Below are positions 1-5,226 of a stretch of DNA of 5,795 bases, one piece after another (the first letter of the stretch is position 1; each line of letters begins with the position of its first letter). The DNA is taken from NCBI GenBank assembly GCA_016875255.1, contig VGRU01000224.1:1-5795 (forward strand), in the 5' to 3' direction. The position numbers and the translations under genes were made by a program. A model generated the notes under the pieces. The model had not been told where the DNA came from. It did not search any database and saw only the letters and a list, made by a program, of their open reading frames with translations. This stretch comes from Deltaproteobacteria bacterium. GTDB taxonomy: Bacteria; Desulfobacterota; BSN033; UBA1163.

Positions 1-366
1 GGTCAGGACCATATCGAAGAGGCAAGGGATCTTTTTGTCCGGTGGTATAAAGGGGAGGCTAAAGAGACGATTGCCAGAAGAGTGGACTATTACAGCCATA
101 GAATGCATCTCTCCCCAAAGGGGATCAAGATAACAAGCGCCCAATCCCGGTGGGGTTCCTGTTCGCGAGACAATCGGTTATCTTTCAGCTGGAGAATGAT
201 CATGGCGCCCCTGAACGTCATCGATTATATACTGATTCATGAACTGGCGCATATCAAAGAAAAGAATCATTCAGGGAGATTCTGGAACTACTTGGAGTCC
301 TTCCTTCCAGATTATAGAAAGCATCGATTATGGTTAAAAGAGAATGGACCTCGATTGAGGTTTTAA
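1..366 (+). CDS. YgjP-like (DUF45) zinc metallopeptidase, C-terminal part; 5' end outside window
   Basis: The reading frame is open from the first base and ends with TAA at 364-366, giving 121 visible residues; the true start lies upstream. A GTG at 82 could be read as a start, but the family-like sequence before it (a WYKGEA segment) argues that the protein continues upstream. Visible marks, numbered from the window edge, are RWGSCS at 50-55, the zinc-binding HELAH at 80-84 (H80, E81, H84), and NHSGRFW at 89-95, whose H90 is the likely third ligand. The C-terminal end (PDYRKHRLWLKENG) also fits the family. Members resemble the SprT and WLM metallopeptidases; their substrates are mostly unknown and this one is probably cytoplasmic. 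Family assignment is firm, cellular role is not. The next gene starts 37 bases on, so the two may be co-transcribed. Confidence 0.88.
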   Translation, partial: GQDHIEEARDLFVRWYKGEAKETIARRVDYYSHRMHLSPKGIKITSAQSRWGSCSRDNRLSFSWRMIMAPLNVIDYILIHELAHIKEKNHSGRFWNYLESFLPDYRKHRLWLKENGPRLRF

Positions 367-392
367 CTTCGTAAGGTTGACTATTATTCATT

Positions 393-399
393 GGAGGAG
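393..399 (+). promoter_or_regulatory. Shine-Dalgarno site setting the start at 404
   Basis: GGAGGAG lies 4 to 10 bases before the ATG at 404, with a second ATG at 407. This supports 404 (or 407) over the in-frame TTG at 377, which has no ribosome site at a useful distance. Confidence 0.75.
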
Positions 400-403
400 A
401 GAG

Positions 404-1081
404 ATGATGGATTCACAGGAGGTTAAAAGAATGGCGAGGGAGTTAGGGGCGGATCTGGTGGGGATCGCTTCTTTCCAGAGGTTTGAATCTGCGCCGGAGG
501 GGTTCAGGCCGGCGGATGTCCTTCCAGGCGCAAAATCGGTGATCGCCTATGCCAAACGCTTCCCCCAAAGCGTATTCTCTACAGAGAGTTCTGTGCCCTA
601 CACATTTGCGAGTTCCGTCACCCTGCAGGAAGTCTTCAGGGTGGCCTATGGACTGGTCCTGCGTTTGGAAGATCATGGCGTGACTGCGGTTCCCATCCCG
701 AGCGAACCCTATGAGCACTGGGATGAGGAGAAACGGGAGGGCAGGGGCCTAATGTCTCTCAAACACATCGGTTACTTTGCCGGCCTGGGGGTCCTGGGCA
801 GGAATACCCTTCTGACGAATGATCAATATGGCAACCAGATCACTCTGGGTGCGGTGCTGGTTGATATTCCACTTAAAGAAGACCCCATAGCCGAATACTC
901 ATTTTGTGGAGATGATTGCAAGATATGCCTGAGCAACTGTTCTGCGGGCGCCCTTGATGGGATGACGGTCAACCAGAAGAAATGCAGGGAGGGGTCGCAA
1001 TCGGTAACAAAGAAGGGATACTTCCTTTACACCTGTAACCTCTGCCGAAAGATCTGCCCGAGTAGAACCGGAATCAAATAA
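404..1081 (+). CDS. Short epoxyqueuosine reductase (QueG)-like protein with two 4Fe-4S cluster motifs
   Basis: This 225-residue protein is probably a cytoplasmic redox protein. The segment from about residue 120 (KHIGYFAGLGVLGRNT) to LGAVLVD matches the core of QueG and related double-cluster proteins. C168, C172, C175 and C179 followed by SAGAL form the first ferredoxin-like motif, and C194 with C211-x2-C214-x3-C218-P forms the second, as in 2[4Fe-4S] domains. Two details differ from the usual form: the first motif reads C-x3-C-x2-C-x3-C, and Ser replaces the usual Pro after C179. QueG itself is about 350 residues and continues into a HEAT-like C-terminal region, whereas this protein stops 7 residues after the last Cys. 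It is therefore probably a paralogous subfamily and not the tRNA queuosine enzyme; whether it binds cobalamin is unknown. The start was chosen from the ribosome site 4 bases upstream. Confidence 0.82.
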   Translation: MMDSQEVKRMARELGADLVGIASFQRFESAPEGFRPADVLPGAKSVIAYAKRFPQSVFSTESSVPYTFASSVTLQEVFRVAYGLVLRLEDHGVTAVPIPSEPYEHWDEEKREGRGLMSLKHIGYFAGLGVLGRNTLLTNDQYGNQITLGAVLVDIPLKEDPIAEYSFCGDDCKICLSNCSAGALDGMTVNQKKCREGSQSVTKKGYFLYTCNLCRKICPSRTGIK

Positions 1082-1111
1082 GAGAGCACCCCAAAACTAC
1101 TTTGTGCTCTC
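1082..1111 (+). other. Stem-loop directly after the iron-sulfur gene
   Basis: GAGAGCAC at 1082-1089 is perfectly complementary to GTGCTCTC at 1104-1111, giving an 8-bp stem with a 14-base loop starting at the stop codon's edge. There is no T-run after it, so it is not a standard intrinsic terminator. It could protect the mRNA 3' end or assist termination. Confidence 0.5.
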
Positions 1112-1118
1112 CTGATCA

Positions 1119-1149
1119 GAGATTTCGATACTCTTTCATCAGAAATCTC
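1119..1149 (+). other. Second stem-loop in the same gap
   Basis: GAGATTTC at 1119-1126 pairs perfectly with GAAATCTC at 1142-1149 around a 15-base loop. It follows the first stem-loop after 7 bases and is AT-rich, so weaker. The following bases are AT-rich but hold no T-run. The role is unknown; it may add to the 3' boundary of the upstream transcript. Confidence 0.35.
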
Positions 1150-1160
1150 AATAAAATAAT

Positions 1161-1189
1161 TTGACTTTAAAAAGGAATTTATGTAAATT
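1161..1189 (+). promoter_or_regulatory. Candidate sigma70-type promoter of the ABC transporter operon
   Basis: TTGACT at 1161-1166 matches five of six bases of the -35 consensus. After a 17-base spacer, TAAATT at 1184-1189 matches four of six bases of the -10 consensus. The site sits downstream of the two stem-loops and about 150 bases before the binding-protein start, leaving a leader of roughly 140 bases. This is a match by eye in an AT-rich stretch, so a chance hit is possible. Confidence 0.45.
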
Positions 1190-1264
1190 TGGGGTCGTTT
1201 GGGCGTTTCCGAAAAGGGCATCGATAGAAAGGAAATCATAAACGGGAGAGGGGGTGAATAAAGA

Positions 1265-1285
1265 AGTTTAGAGTTAAGAGTGAAA
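1265..1285 (+). repeat. Three degenerate 7-bp tandem units in the leader
   Basis: Units AGTTTAG (1265-1271), AGTTAAG (1272-1278) and AGTGAAA (1279-1285) follow one another in register. On its own this is weak, but arrays of the same unit length occur in two later gaps. Apart from this, the possible promoter and the ribosome site, I see nothing distinct in 1150-1326. Confidence 0.4.
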
Positions 1286-1326
1286 CGTTGGGAATTAATT
1301 TTTAAAGTAATCATTTAGATTCTGAG

Positions 1327-1332
1327 AGGAGG
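1327..1332 (+). promoter_or_regulatory. Shine-Dalgarno site setting the start at 1340
   Basis: A full AGGAGG lies 7 bases before the ATG at 1340 and 10 before the ATG at 1343. The first in-frame ATG, at 1334, is only 1 base from it and is too close, so translation should begin at 1340. Confidence 0.75.
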
Positions 1333-1339
1333 AATGAAG

Positions 1340-2947
1340 ATGATGAAGGAAATCAGAAGAAAGAGCATTTCAGGATTTGTCGTTTTACTTGCCCTAAGTT
1401 TTTTCTTTTACCTCACCGCTGGGCTGATCGAAAGCTCGTTTGCCCAGACCAAGCCGGCAGTTGCAAAACCTAAACCCAAGCCAGCCGTTCCCCAGAAATT
1501 GATTGTCGCATCGGGAACAGATGCTCTTACCATGGATACACACTTCGCCTTGGATGCCCCAACTTTTACCATTCTCGATCATATGGTGGAATCTCTCCTT
1601 GAACTCACCCCAAAAGGCGAGATTGTGCCGAGGTTGGCTGAGAAATGGGAGGTTTCATCCGATGCGACAGAATTTACACTGAAGTTGAGAAAGGGGATTC
1701 AATTTCACGATGGTACACCCTTTAATGCAGAGGCTGTGAAGGTCACTTTTGATCGCCTTCTCGATCCCAAGGTTGCCATCCGCTACAGGTTTTTAGTGGC
1801 GCCGATCTCCACAGTGACGGTTGTGGATGATTACACCGTGAAGATGAAGACAAAGGCGCCTTTTGCCGCACTGGTGAGCAACCTGACCCACCAGGCAACC
1901 GGAATACAGAGCCCCGCATCACTCAAGGCATCCTGGGATAAAGCCGTGGCAAAACCGGTTGGAACGGGTTCTTTTATGTTTAAAGAGTGGGTTCCGGGCA
2001 ACAAGTTTGTCATGGCCCGGAATGATAAATACTGGGGAAAGAAGGCCATTCTCGAAGAGGTGACATGGCGTGTGATTCCGGATGAAGCCTCCAGAGTGGT
2101 CGCTCTGGAGACGGGTGAGGTTCAGGTAGCCGTCCGCATTCCACCCTTTGACATTCCCCGGTTAAAGGCCGATAAAAAACTTGCGGTCCTCGATGCCGCC
2201 AGTGTCAGGACCATTTATCTCGGATTTAACGCCTTGAAAGAACCTTTCAACGACAAGAGGGTGCGGCAGGCGATCAATTACGCAGTCAATAAAGAGGCGA
2301 TTGTCAAACACGTTCTCGGTGGTGTTGGACGCGTTTCTGACGCCGCGATCAGCCCGGGCATCTTTGGATATGCGCCCATTAAGACCTATGAATACAATAT
2401 CGAAAAGGCGAAAGCTCTTCTGGCCGAAGCAGGTTTTCCAAAGGGATTTGAGACTACGCTTCATCCCGCCGTCGGGCGATATTACATGGATGCCTCTGTT
2501 TGCACGGCAGTAGCCGCAGACCTTCTCAAAGTCGGAATCAAGGCAGATATCAAGATGATGGAATGGGGAACCTATCTTCCTTCCATCCTCCGCGAGAAAG
2601 ATCAGGTGGAGCACAAGATCTATATGCTTGGCTGGGGATGCGTCACAGGCGATGCGGACTATGGCCTTTACACGCTTTTCCACTCCGGAGAGTGGCCAAA
2701 GAAAGGGATGAATGCCTCTTTCTATAAAAACGAAAAGCTTGATCAATTGCTGGATGGGGCACGAAGCACAGCCAATCCAGAAGAACGGAAGAAGCTTTAC
2801 AAAGAAGCCTTGACCCTGATCAACGAGGAAGCCCCCTGGCTCTTCCTCCATAGCGAAGTTCAGATGGTGGGCACCAGAGCCAATGTGAAGGGCATCATTG
2901 TTCACCCAACCGAGAGGGTCATTGCTAAAGAGGCATGGATCGAATAA
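1340..2947 (+). CDS. Family 5 extracellular solute-binding protein of a peptide/nickel-type ABC importer
   Basis: This 535-residue protein should be the periplasmic ligand receptor of the importer encoded downstream. Residues 1-35 form a signal peptide: a basic start (MMKEIRRK), a hydrophobic core, and S33-F-A35 before a likely cleavage site. There is no lipobox Cys, so a soluble periplasmic protein is expected. Residues 36-53 are a Lys/Pro/Ala-rich linker. The mature part carries typical SBP_bac_5 landmarks: LTPKGEIVPRLAEKWEVS, TLKLRKGIQFHDGTPFNA, PVGTGSFMFKEW, the NDKYWG segment, the FNDKRVRQAINYAVNKE helix and the MLGWGCVTGDADYGL segment. Length is normal for DppA/OppA/GsiB relatives. An adjacent upstream promoter and a strong ribosome site suggest high expression. 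Family and role are secure; the ligand (peptide, nickel complex, glutathione, sugar or other) is not determinable here. Confidence 0.93.
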   Translation: MMKEIRRKSISGFVVLLALSFFFYLTAGLIESSFAQTKPAVAKPKPKPAVPQKLIVASGTDALTMDTHFALDAPTFTILDHMVESLLELTPKGEIVPRLAEKWEVSSDATEFTLKLRKGIQFHDGTPFNAEAVKVTFDRLLDPKVAIRYRFLVAPISTVTVVDDYTVKMKTKAPFAALVSNLTHQATGIQSPASLKASWDKAVAKPVGTGSFMFKEWVPGNKFVMARNDKYWGKKAILEEVTWRVIPDEASRVVALETGEVQVAVRIPPFDIPRLKADKKLAVLDAASVRTIYLGFNALKEPFNDKRVRQAINYAVNKEAIVKHVLGGVGRVSDAAISPGIFGYAPIKTYEYNIEKAKALLAEAGFPKGFETTLHPAVGRYYMDASVCTAVAADLLKVGIKADIKMMEWGTYLPSILREKDQVEHKIYMLGWGCVTGDADYGLYTLFHSGEWPKKGMNASFYKNEKLDQLLDGARSTANPEERKKLYKEALTLINEEAPWLFLHSEVQMVGTRANVKGIIVHPTERVIAKEAWIE

Positions 2948-2966
2948 CCAAGAAATGTTGTGATAG

Positions 2967-3021
2967 AAGGGGCTGATTTTTTCTTCAAAATCTGTTAAGA
3001 AGAAGGTCAGCCCCTTTTTTT
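2967..3021 (+). terminator. Intrinsic (Rho-independent) terminator between binding-protein and permease genes
   Basis: AAGGGGCTGA at 2967-2976 pairs perfectly with TCAGCCCCTT at 3007-3016, and a run of seven T covers 3015-3021. Inside the loop, TTCTTC at 2981-2986 can pair with GAAGAA at 2999-3004, extending the hairpin with a small internal loop. It lies 20 bases after the binding-protein stop and 24 bases before the permease start. No room exists for a separate full promoter after it, so the permeases are probably reached by read-through. Confidence 0.9.
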
Positions 3022-3045
3022 GATAAAAGGTATTTAATCACAGAT

Positions 3046-3969
3046 ATGTCCGGTCAGTATATCATCCGAAGACTCCTTATCATGATCCCGGTTCTCCTCG
3101 GGATCTCCCTGATCATCTTCACCATCGTCCGGGTGATCCCCGGTGATCCGGCCGTTGTGTTAGCAGGCCCCCATGCCACAAAAGATGTGGTCGATCAGGT
3201 CAGGGTTCAATTAGGGCTGGATAAACATCCGGTGAAACAATACCTTCTCTTTATTGGAAATATTTTCAAAGGAGACCTCGGTACCTCTAACCGGACAGGG
3301 CTTCCCGTTACGAAAGAGATCATGGCGAGGCTTCCGAATACCCTTATACTTGCTTTTGCAAGCATTCTGGTCGCAACGATTTTGGGAGTGACGACCGGAA
3401 TCATCGCAGGGGTGAAACAGAATTCCAAATTCGATTATCTGAGTATGCTCGTCGCCCTCTTCGGACTTTCGATGCCGGTCTTCTGGCTGGGCTTGATGCT
3501 CATGCTTCTTTTCTCGATCAAGCTCGGCTGGTTCCCATCAGTGGGAGCGGAGAGTTTCAAACATCTGGTCCTTCCGGCGATCACCCTTGGCGCCAATTCG
3601 ACAGCGATCATTGCCCGGATGACCCGGTCAAGCATGCTCGAGGTGATCCGGCTCGACTATATTCGAACAGCAAGGGCAAAAGGGCTTTCAGAAAAAGTGG
3701 TGATCTCCCGCCATGCCCTGAAAAACGCCCTCATTCCGGTGGTGACGGTGATCGGACTTCAGACCGGCACGCTTCTTGGCGGCGCCGTGCTTACGGAAAT
3801 AGTTTTTGCCTGGCCAGGAATCGGAAGGCTTCTGGTGGAGGCGATTCTTTCGCGCGACTATCCAATAGTTCAGGGTGTAGTCCTGGTTGTGGCGACGATG
3901 TTCATCTTCGTCAATTTGATTGTGGATATTCTCTATTCGTATCTGGATCCGAGGATCAGGTATCATTAG
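3046..3969 (+). CDS. DppB-like inner-membrane permease of the peptide/nickel-type ABC importer
   Basis: This 307-residue protein is one half of the transmembrane channel that passes ligand from the binding protein to the cytoplasm. It has the family's typical N-terminus (YIIRRLL followed by a hydrophobic helix at about 10-30), PGDPA at 32-36, a periplasmic part with GDLGTS, and about six membrane segments in all. The cytoplasmic coupling (EAA) loop, DYIRTARAKGL, is at 204-214, followed by the usual HALKNALIPVVTVIGLQ, and the end reads YSYLDPRIRYH. Length is normal. The ATG at 3046 fits the family N-terminus, but its ribosome site is poor: the nearest purine-rich match, AAAGG at 3026-3030, is 15 bases away. 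The gene follows a strong terminator, so lower expression than the binding protein is likely. Confidence 0.94.
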   Translation: MSGQYIIRRLLIMIPVLLGISLIIFTIVRVIPGDPAVVLAGPHATKDVVDQVRVQLGLDKHPVKQYLLFIGNIFKGDLGTSNRTGLPVTKEIMARLPNTLILAFASILVATILGVTTGIIAGVKQNSKFDYLSMLVALFGLSMPVFWLGLMLMLLFSIKLGWFPSVGAESFKHLVLPAITLGANSTAIIARMTRSSMLEVIRLDYIRTARAKGLSEKVVISRHALKNALIPVVTVIGLQTGTLLGGAVLTEIVFAWPGIGRLLVEAILSRDYPIVQGVVLVVATMFIFVNLIVDILYSYLDPRIRYH

Positions 3970-3998
3970 TGAGATGTAAATCCGAAGCACAGCTTCAT

Positions 3999-4054
3999 GG
4001 TTATCAGGATATCAGGTTATGGGTATCAGGAGATAAGGACAACAGGGGATATCA
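3999..4054 (+). repeat. Left array of degenerate 8-bp units (GGTTATCA type)
   Basis: Units begin with GG at 3999, 4007, 4015, 4022, 4029, 4037 and 4045, with steps of 8, 8, 7, 7, 8 and 8 bases. They read GGTTATCA, GGATATCA, GGTTATG, GGTATCA, GGAGATAA and GGACAACA, then GGGGATATCA. The array starts 29 bases after the DppB-like stop codon. It is too short-spaced and degenerate for CRISPR. The function is unknown. Confidence 0.65.
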
Positions 4055-4083
4055 ATCTTTTTCTTTGATTCTTTCTGGTACCC

Positions 4084-4130
4084 TGATGTTCTGATGCTCT
4101 GCATCCTGATAACCCGGTTTCCTGATTTCC
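4084..4130 (+). repeat. Right array, the inverted partner of the array at 3999-4054
   Basis: Units TGATGTTC (4084), TGATGCTC (4092), TGCATCC (4100), TGATAACC (4107), CGGTTTCC (4115) and TGATTTCC (4123) follow in register. TGATAACC is the exact reverse complement of the first left-array unit, GGTTATCA. The perfect match covers 12 bases: 3999-4010 against 4103-4114. The two arrays could fold as the arms of a large imperfect hairpin around a T-rich centre (4055-4083). Confidence 0.6.
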
Positions 4131-4165
4131 TTTCGGATTTCGATATTCGAATTTCGGATTTGAGA
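4131..4165 (+). repeat. Degenerate 7-bp tandem array (TTTCGGA type)
   Basis: Units TTTCGGA (4131), TTTCGATA (4138), TTCGAA (4146), TTTCGGA (4152) and TTTGAGA (4159) are contiguous with the preceding array. TTTCGGATTT occurs exactly at 4131-4140 and again at 4152-4161, 21 bases or three units apart. It ends about 40 bases before the next gene. The function is unknown; 4166-4204 shows no clear promoter. Confidence 0.55.
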
Positions 4166-4204
4166 TAACTTTCGTTAGTGTTAATCACATAGCTTGGGAT
4201 AACA

Positions 4205-5080
4205 ATGGGTGAGATGAACACAATATCAGAGAAACGTGAGAGGGGTCCGATGTGGGAGGTGTTTCGGCGTCTCTCCAAAAGGATAACAGCCATGATGGGA
4301 CTGGTTATCGTGGTAGTCTTCCTTCTTTCGGCCCTCTTTGCCCCTTTTCTTGCACCTCATGATCCCTACGAACATAGCCTGGTCCATAAGCTTGCCTCCC
4401 CCTCCTGGGACTATCCCCTCGGAAGGGATGAGTTGGGCAGATGCATCCTCAGCCGGATCATCTACGGAGCACGCATCTCCCTGCTCATTGGACTCATCGT
4501 CATCTCCATCGGGATCTTCGTGGGTGTTCCGATCGGCGTTGTCTCCGCCTATTTTGGCGGTAAGGTCGATTTCATCGTCCAGCGGTTTGTCGATACGATG
4601 TTAGCCTTTCCTGGCATCCTGCTCGCCCTCTTGCTCATCGCCATGCTTGGCGTGGGGCTTCACAATGTGATGATTGCAGTCGGGATCTCCACAATTCCTA
4701 TTTATGCACGGCTGGCGAGGAGTTCCGTACTGGCCATCAAGTCGAGACAGTTTGTTGAGGCGGCGCGCTCTATCGGTTCGAGCCATCTGAGGATCATCCT
4801 CCAGCATCTCATTCCCAACAGCCTCTCTCCCATCATTGTCCAGTCCACCCTCCACATGGCCACGGCCATTCTCTGGGCCGCAGGGCTTGGATTTTTAGGC
4901 CTGGGAGTGAGTCCCCCGACAGCGGAATGGGGAGCCATGCTCAACGGAGGAAGGCTCTATATTCGAGTGGCCTATCATGTCGCCACCTTTCCAGGGTTGA
5001 TGATCTTTGTTACGGTGCTGGGGTTTAATCTTTTAGGGGATGGATTGAGGGATGCCCTGGACCCGAGGTTGAAGACGTGA
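4205..5080 (+). CDS. DppC-like inner-membrane permease of the peptide/nickel-type ABC importer
   Basis: This 291-residue protein is the second channel subunit and should pair with the DppB-like protein. A cytoplasmic N-terminus of about 30 residues leads into the first membrane helix (MGLVIVVVFLLSALFAPFLAP). The periplasmic PLGRDELGRCILSRIIYGAR at 71-90 is a family hallmark, with Cys80 where Asp is common. EAARSIGSSH, the coupling loop to the ATPase, starts at 185 and is followed by HLIPNSLSPIIVQ. WGAMLNGGR and the ending GDGLRDALDPRLKT are also typical. Length is normal. Only a weak site (GGGA at 4196-4199) precedes the ATG at 4205. An in-frame ATG at 4250, preceded by AGGGG at 4241-4245, would shorten the cytoplasmic tail to a still acceptable length, so the start is not certain. 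Confidence 0.93.
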   Translation: MGEMNTISEKRERGPMWEVFRRLSKRITAMMGLVIVVVFLLSALFAPFLAPHDPYEHSLVHKLASPSWDYPLGRDELGRCILSRIIYGARISLLIGLIVISIGIFVGVPIGVVSAYFGGKVDFIVQRFVDTMLAFPGILLALLLIAMLGVGLHNVMIAVGISTIPIYARLARSSVLAIKSRQFVEAARSIGSSHLRIILQHLIPNSLSPIIVQSTLHMATAILWAAGLGFLGLGVSPPTAEWGAMLNGGRLYIRVAYHVATFPGLMIFVTVLGFNLLGDGLRDALDPRLKT

Positions 5081-5088
5081 AAAAAAAT

Positions 5089-5148
5089 AGTTCGGAGTCC
5101 GCCTGCCTGCGCCGGGGCTTCGGCAGGCAGGGAGTTCGGAGTTCGGAG
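5089..5148 (+). repeat. 7-bp tandem array (AGTTCGG type) interrupted by a palindromic element
   Basis: Units are AGTTCGG (5089-5095), AGTCCG (5096-5101, interrupted), AGTTCGG (5133-5139), AGTTCGG (5140-5146) and a partial AG. The base G5132 completes the interrupted unit to AGTCCGG if 5102-5131 is taken out. The array begins 8 bases after the DppC-like stop codon. The rest of this gap, 5149-5226, shows no promoter, terminator or ribosome site that I can support. Confidence 0.7.
5102..5131. repeat. 30-bp GC-rich palindromic element inserted in the 7-bp array
   Basis: CCTGCCTGC at 5102-5110 pairs perfectly with GCAGGCAGG at 5123-5131, giving a 9-bp stem around a 12-base GC-rich loop. Its base composition differs sharply from the AT-rich surroundings. 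No T-run follows on the + strand. On the - strand a T-run exists (complement of 5081-5087) but 14 bases away from the stem, so it is not a standard terminator on either strand. It resembles a REP-like or other small mobile palindrome; the exact ends are ambiguous by one base. Confidence 0.65.
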
Positions 5149-5226
5149 AAGAAACATTATTAAGACGAAATACCTAACCGATAAACGAAACGGGCCTCTT
5201 TACCATAGCCCTTACACTAATTAAAC

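Noticed and set aside
1027..1314. Open frame of 95 codons on the minus strand between the iron-sulfur and binding-protein genes
   Set aside because: It overlaps the end of the iron-sulfur gene and both stem-loops, has no family resemblance, and looks like AT-rich non-coding DNA.
2162..2905. Long open frame of 247 codons on the minus strand
   Set aside because: It lies wholly opposite the well-supported solute-binding protein gene, has no recognisable domain, and is best explained as a codon-composition shadow.
4045..4076. Possible terminator with the T-rich stretch in the permease gap
   Set aside because: The bases before the T-rich stretch form no GC-rich stem; only a short GATATC palindrome is present.
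3999..4165. Possible CRISPR array
   Set aside because: Units are 7-8 bp and contiguous without spacers, and no cas genes are nearby; this is a degenerate short tandem repeat.
4160..4188. Possible promoter before the DppC-like gene (TTGAGA at 4160-4165)
   Set aside because: The -35-like match is good, but no acceptable -10 hexamer lies 16-18 bases downstream.
4012..4293. Open frame of 93 codons on the minus strand across the permease gap
   Set aside because: Its sequence is mostly translated tandem repeat (Ser/Arg/Ile/Lys-rich) and it runs into the start of the DppC-like gene; no ribosome site or domain was seen.
5081..5131. Possible intrinsic terminator using the GC-rich palindrome
   Set aside because: No T-run follows on the + strand, and on the - strand the T-run is separated from the stem by 14 bases. 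There is also no minus-strand gene to terminate.
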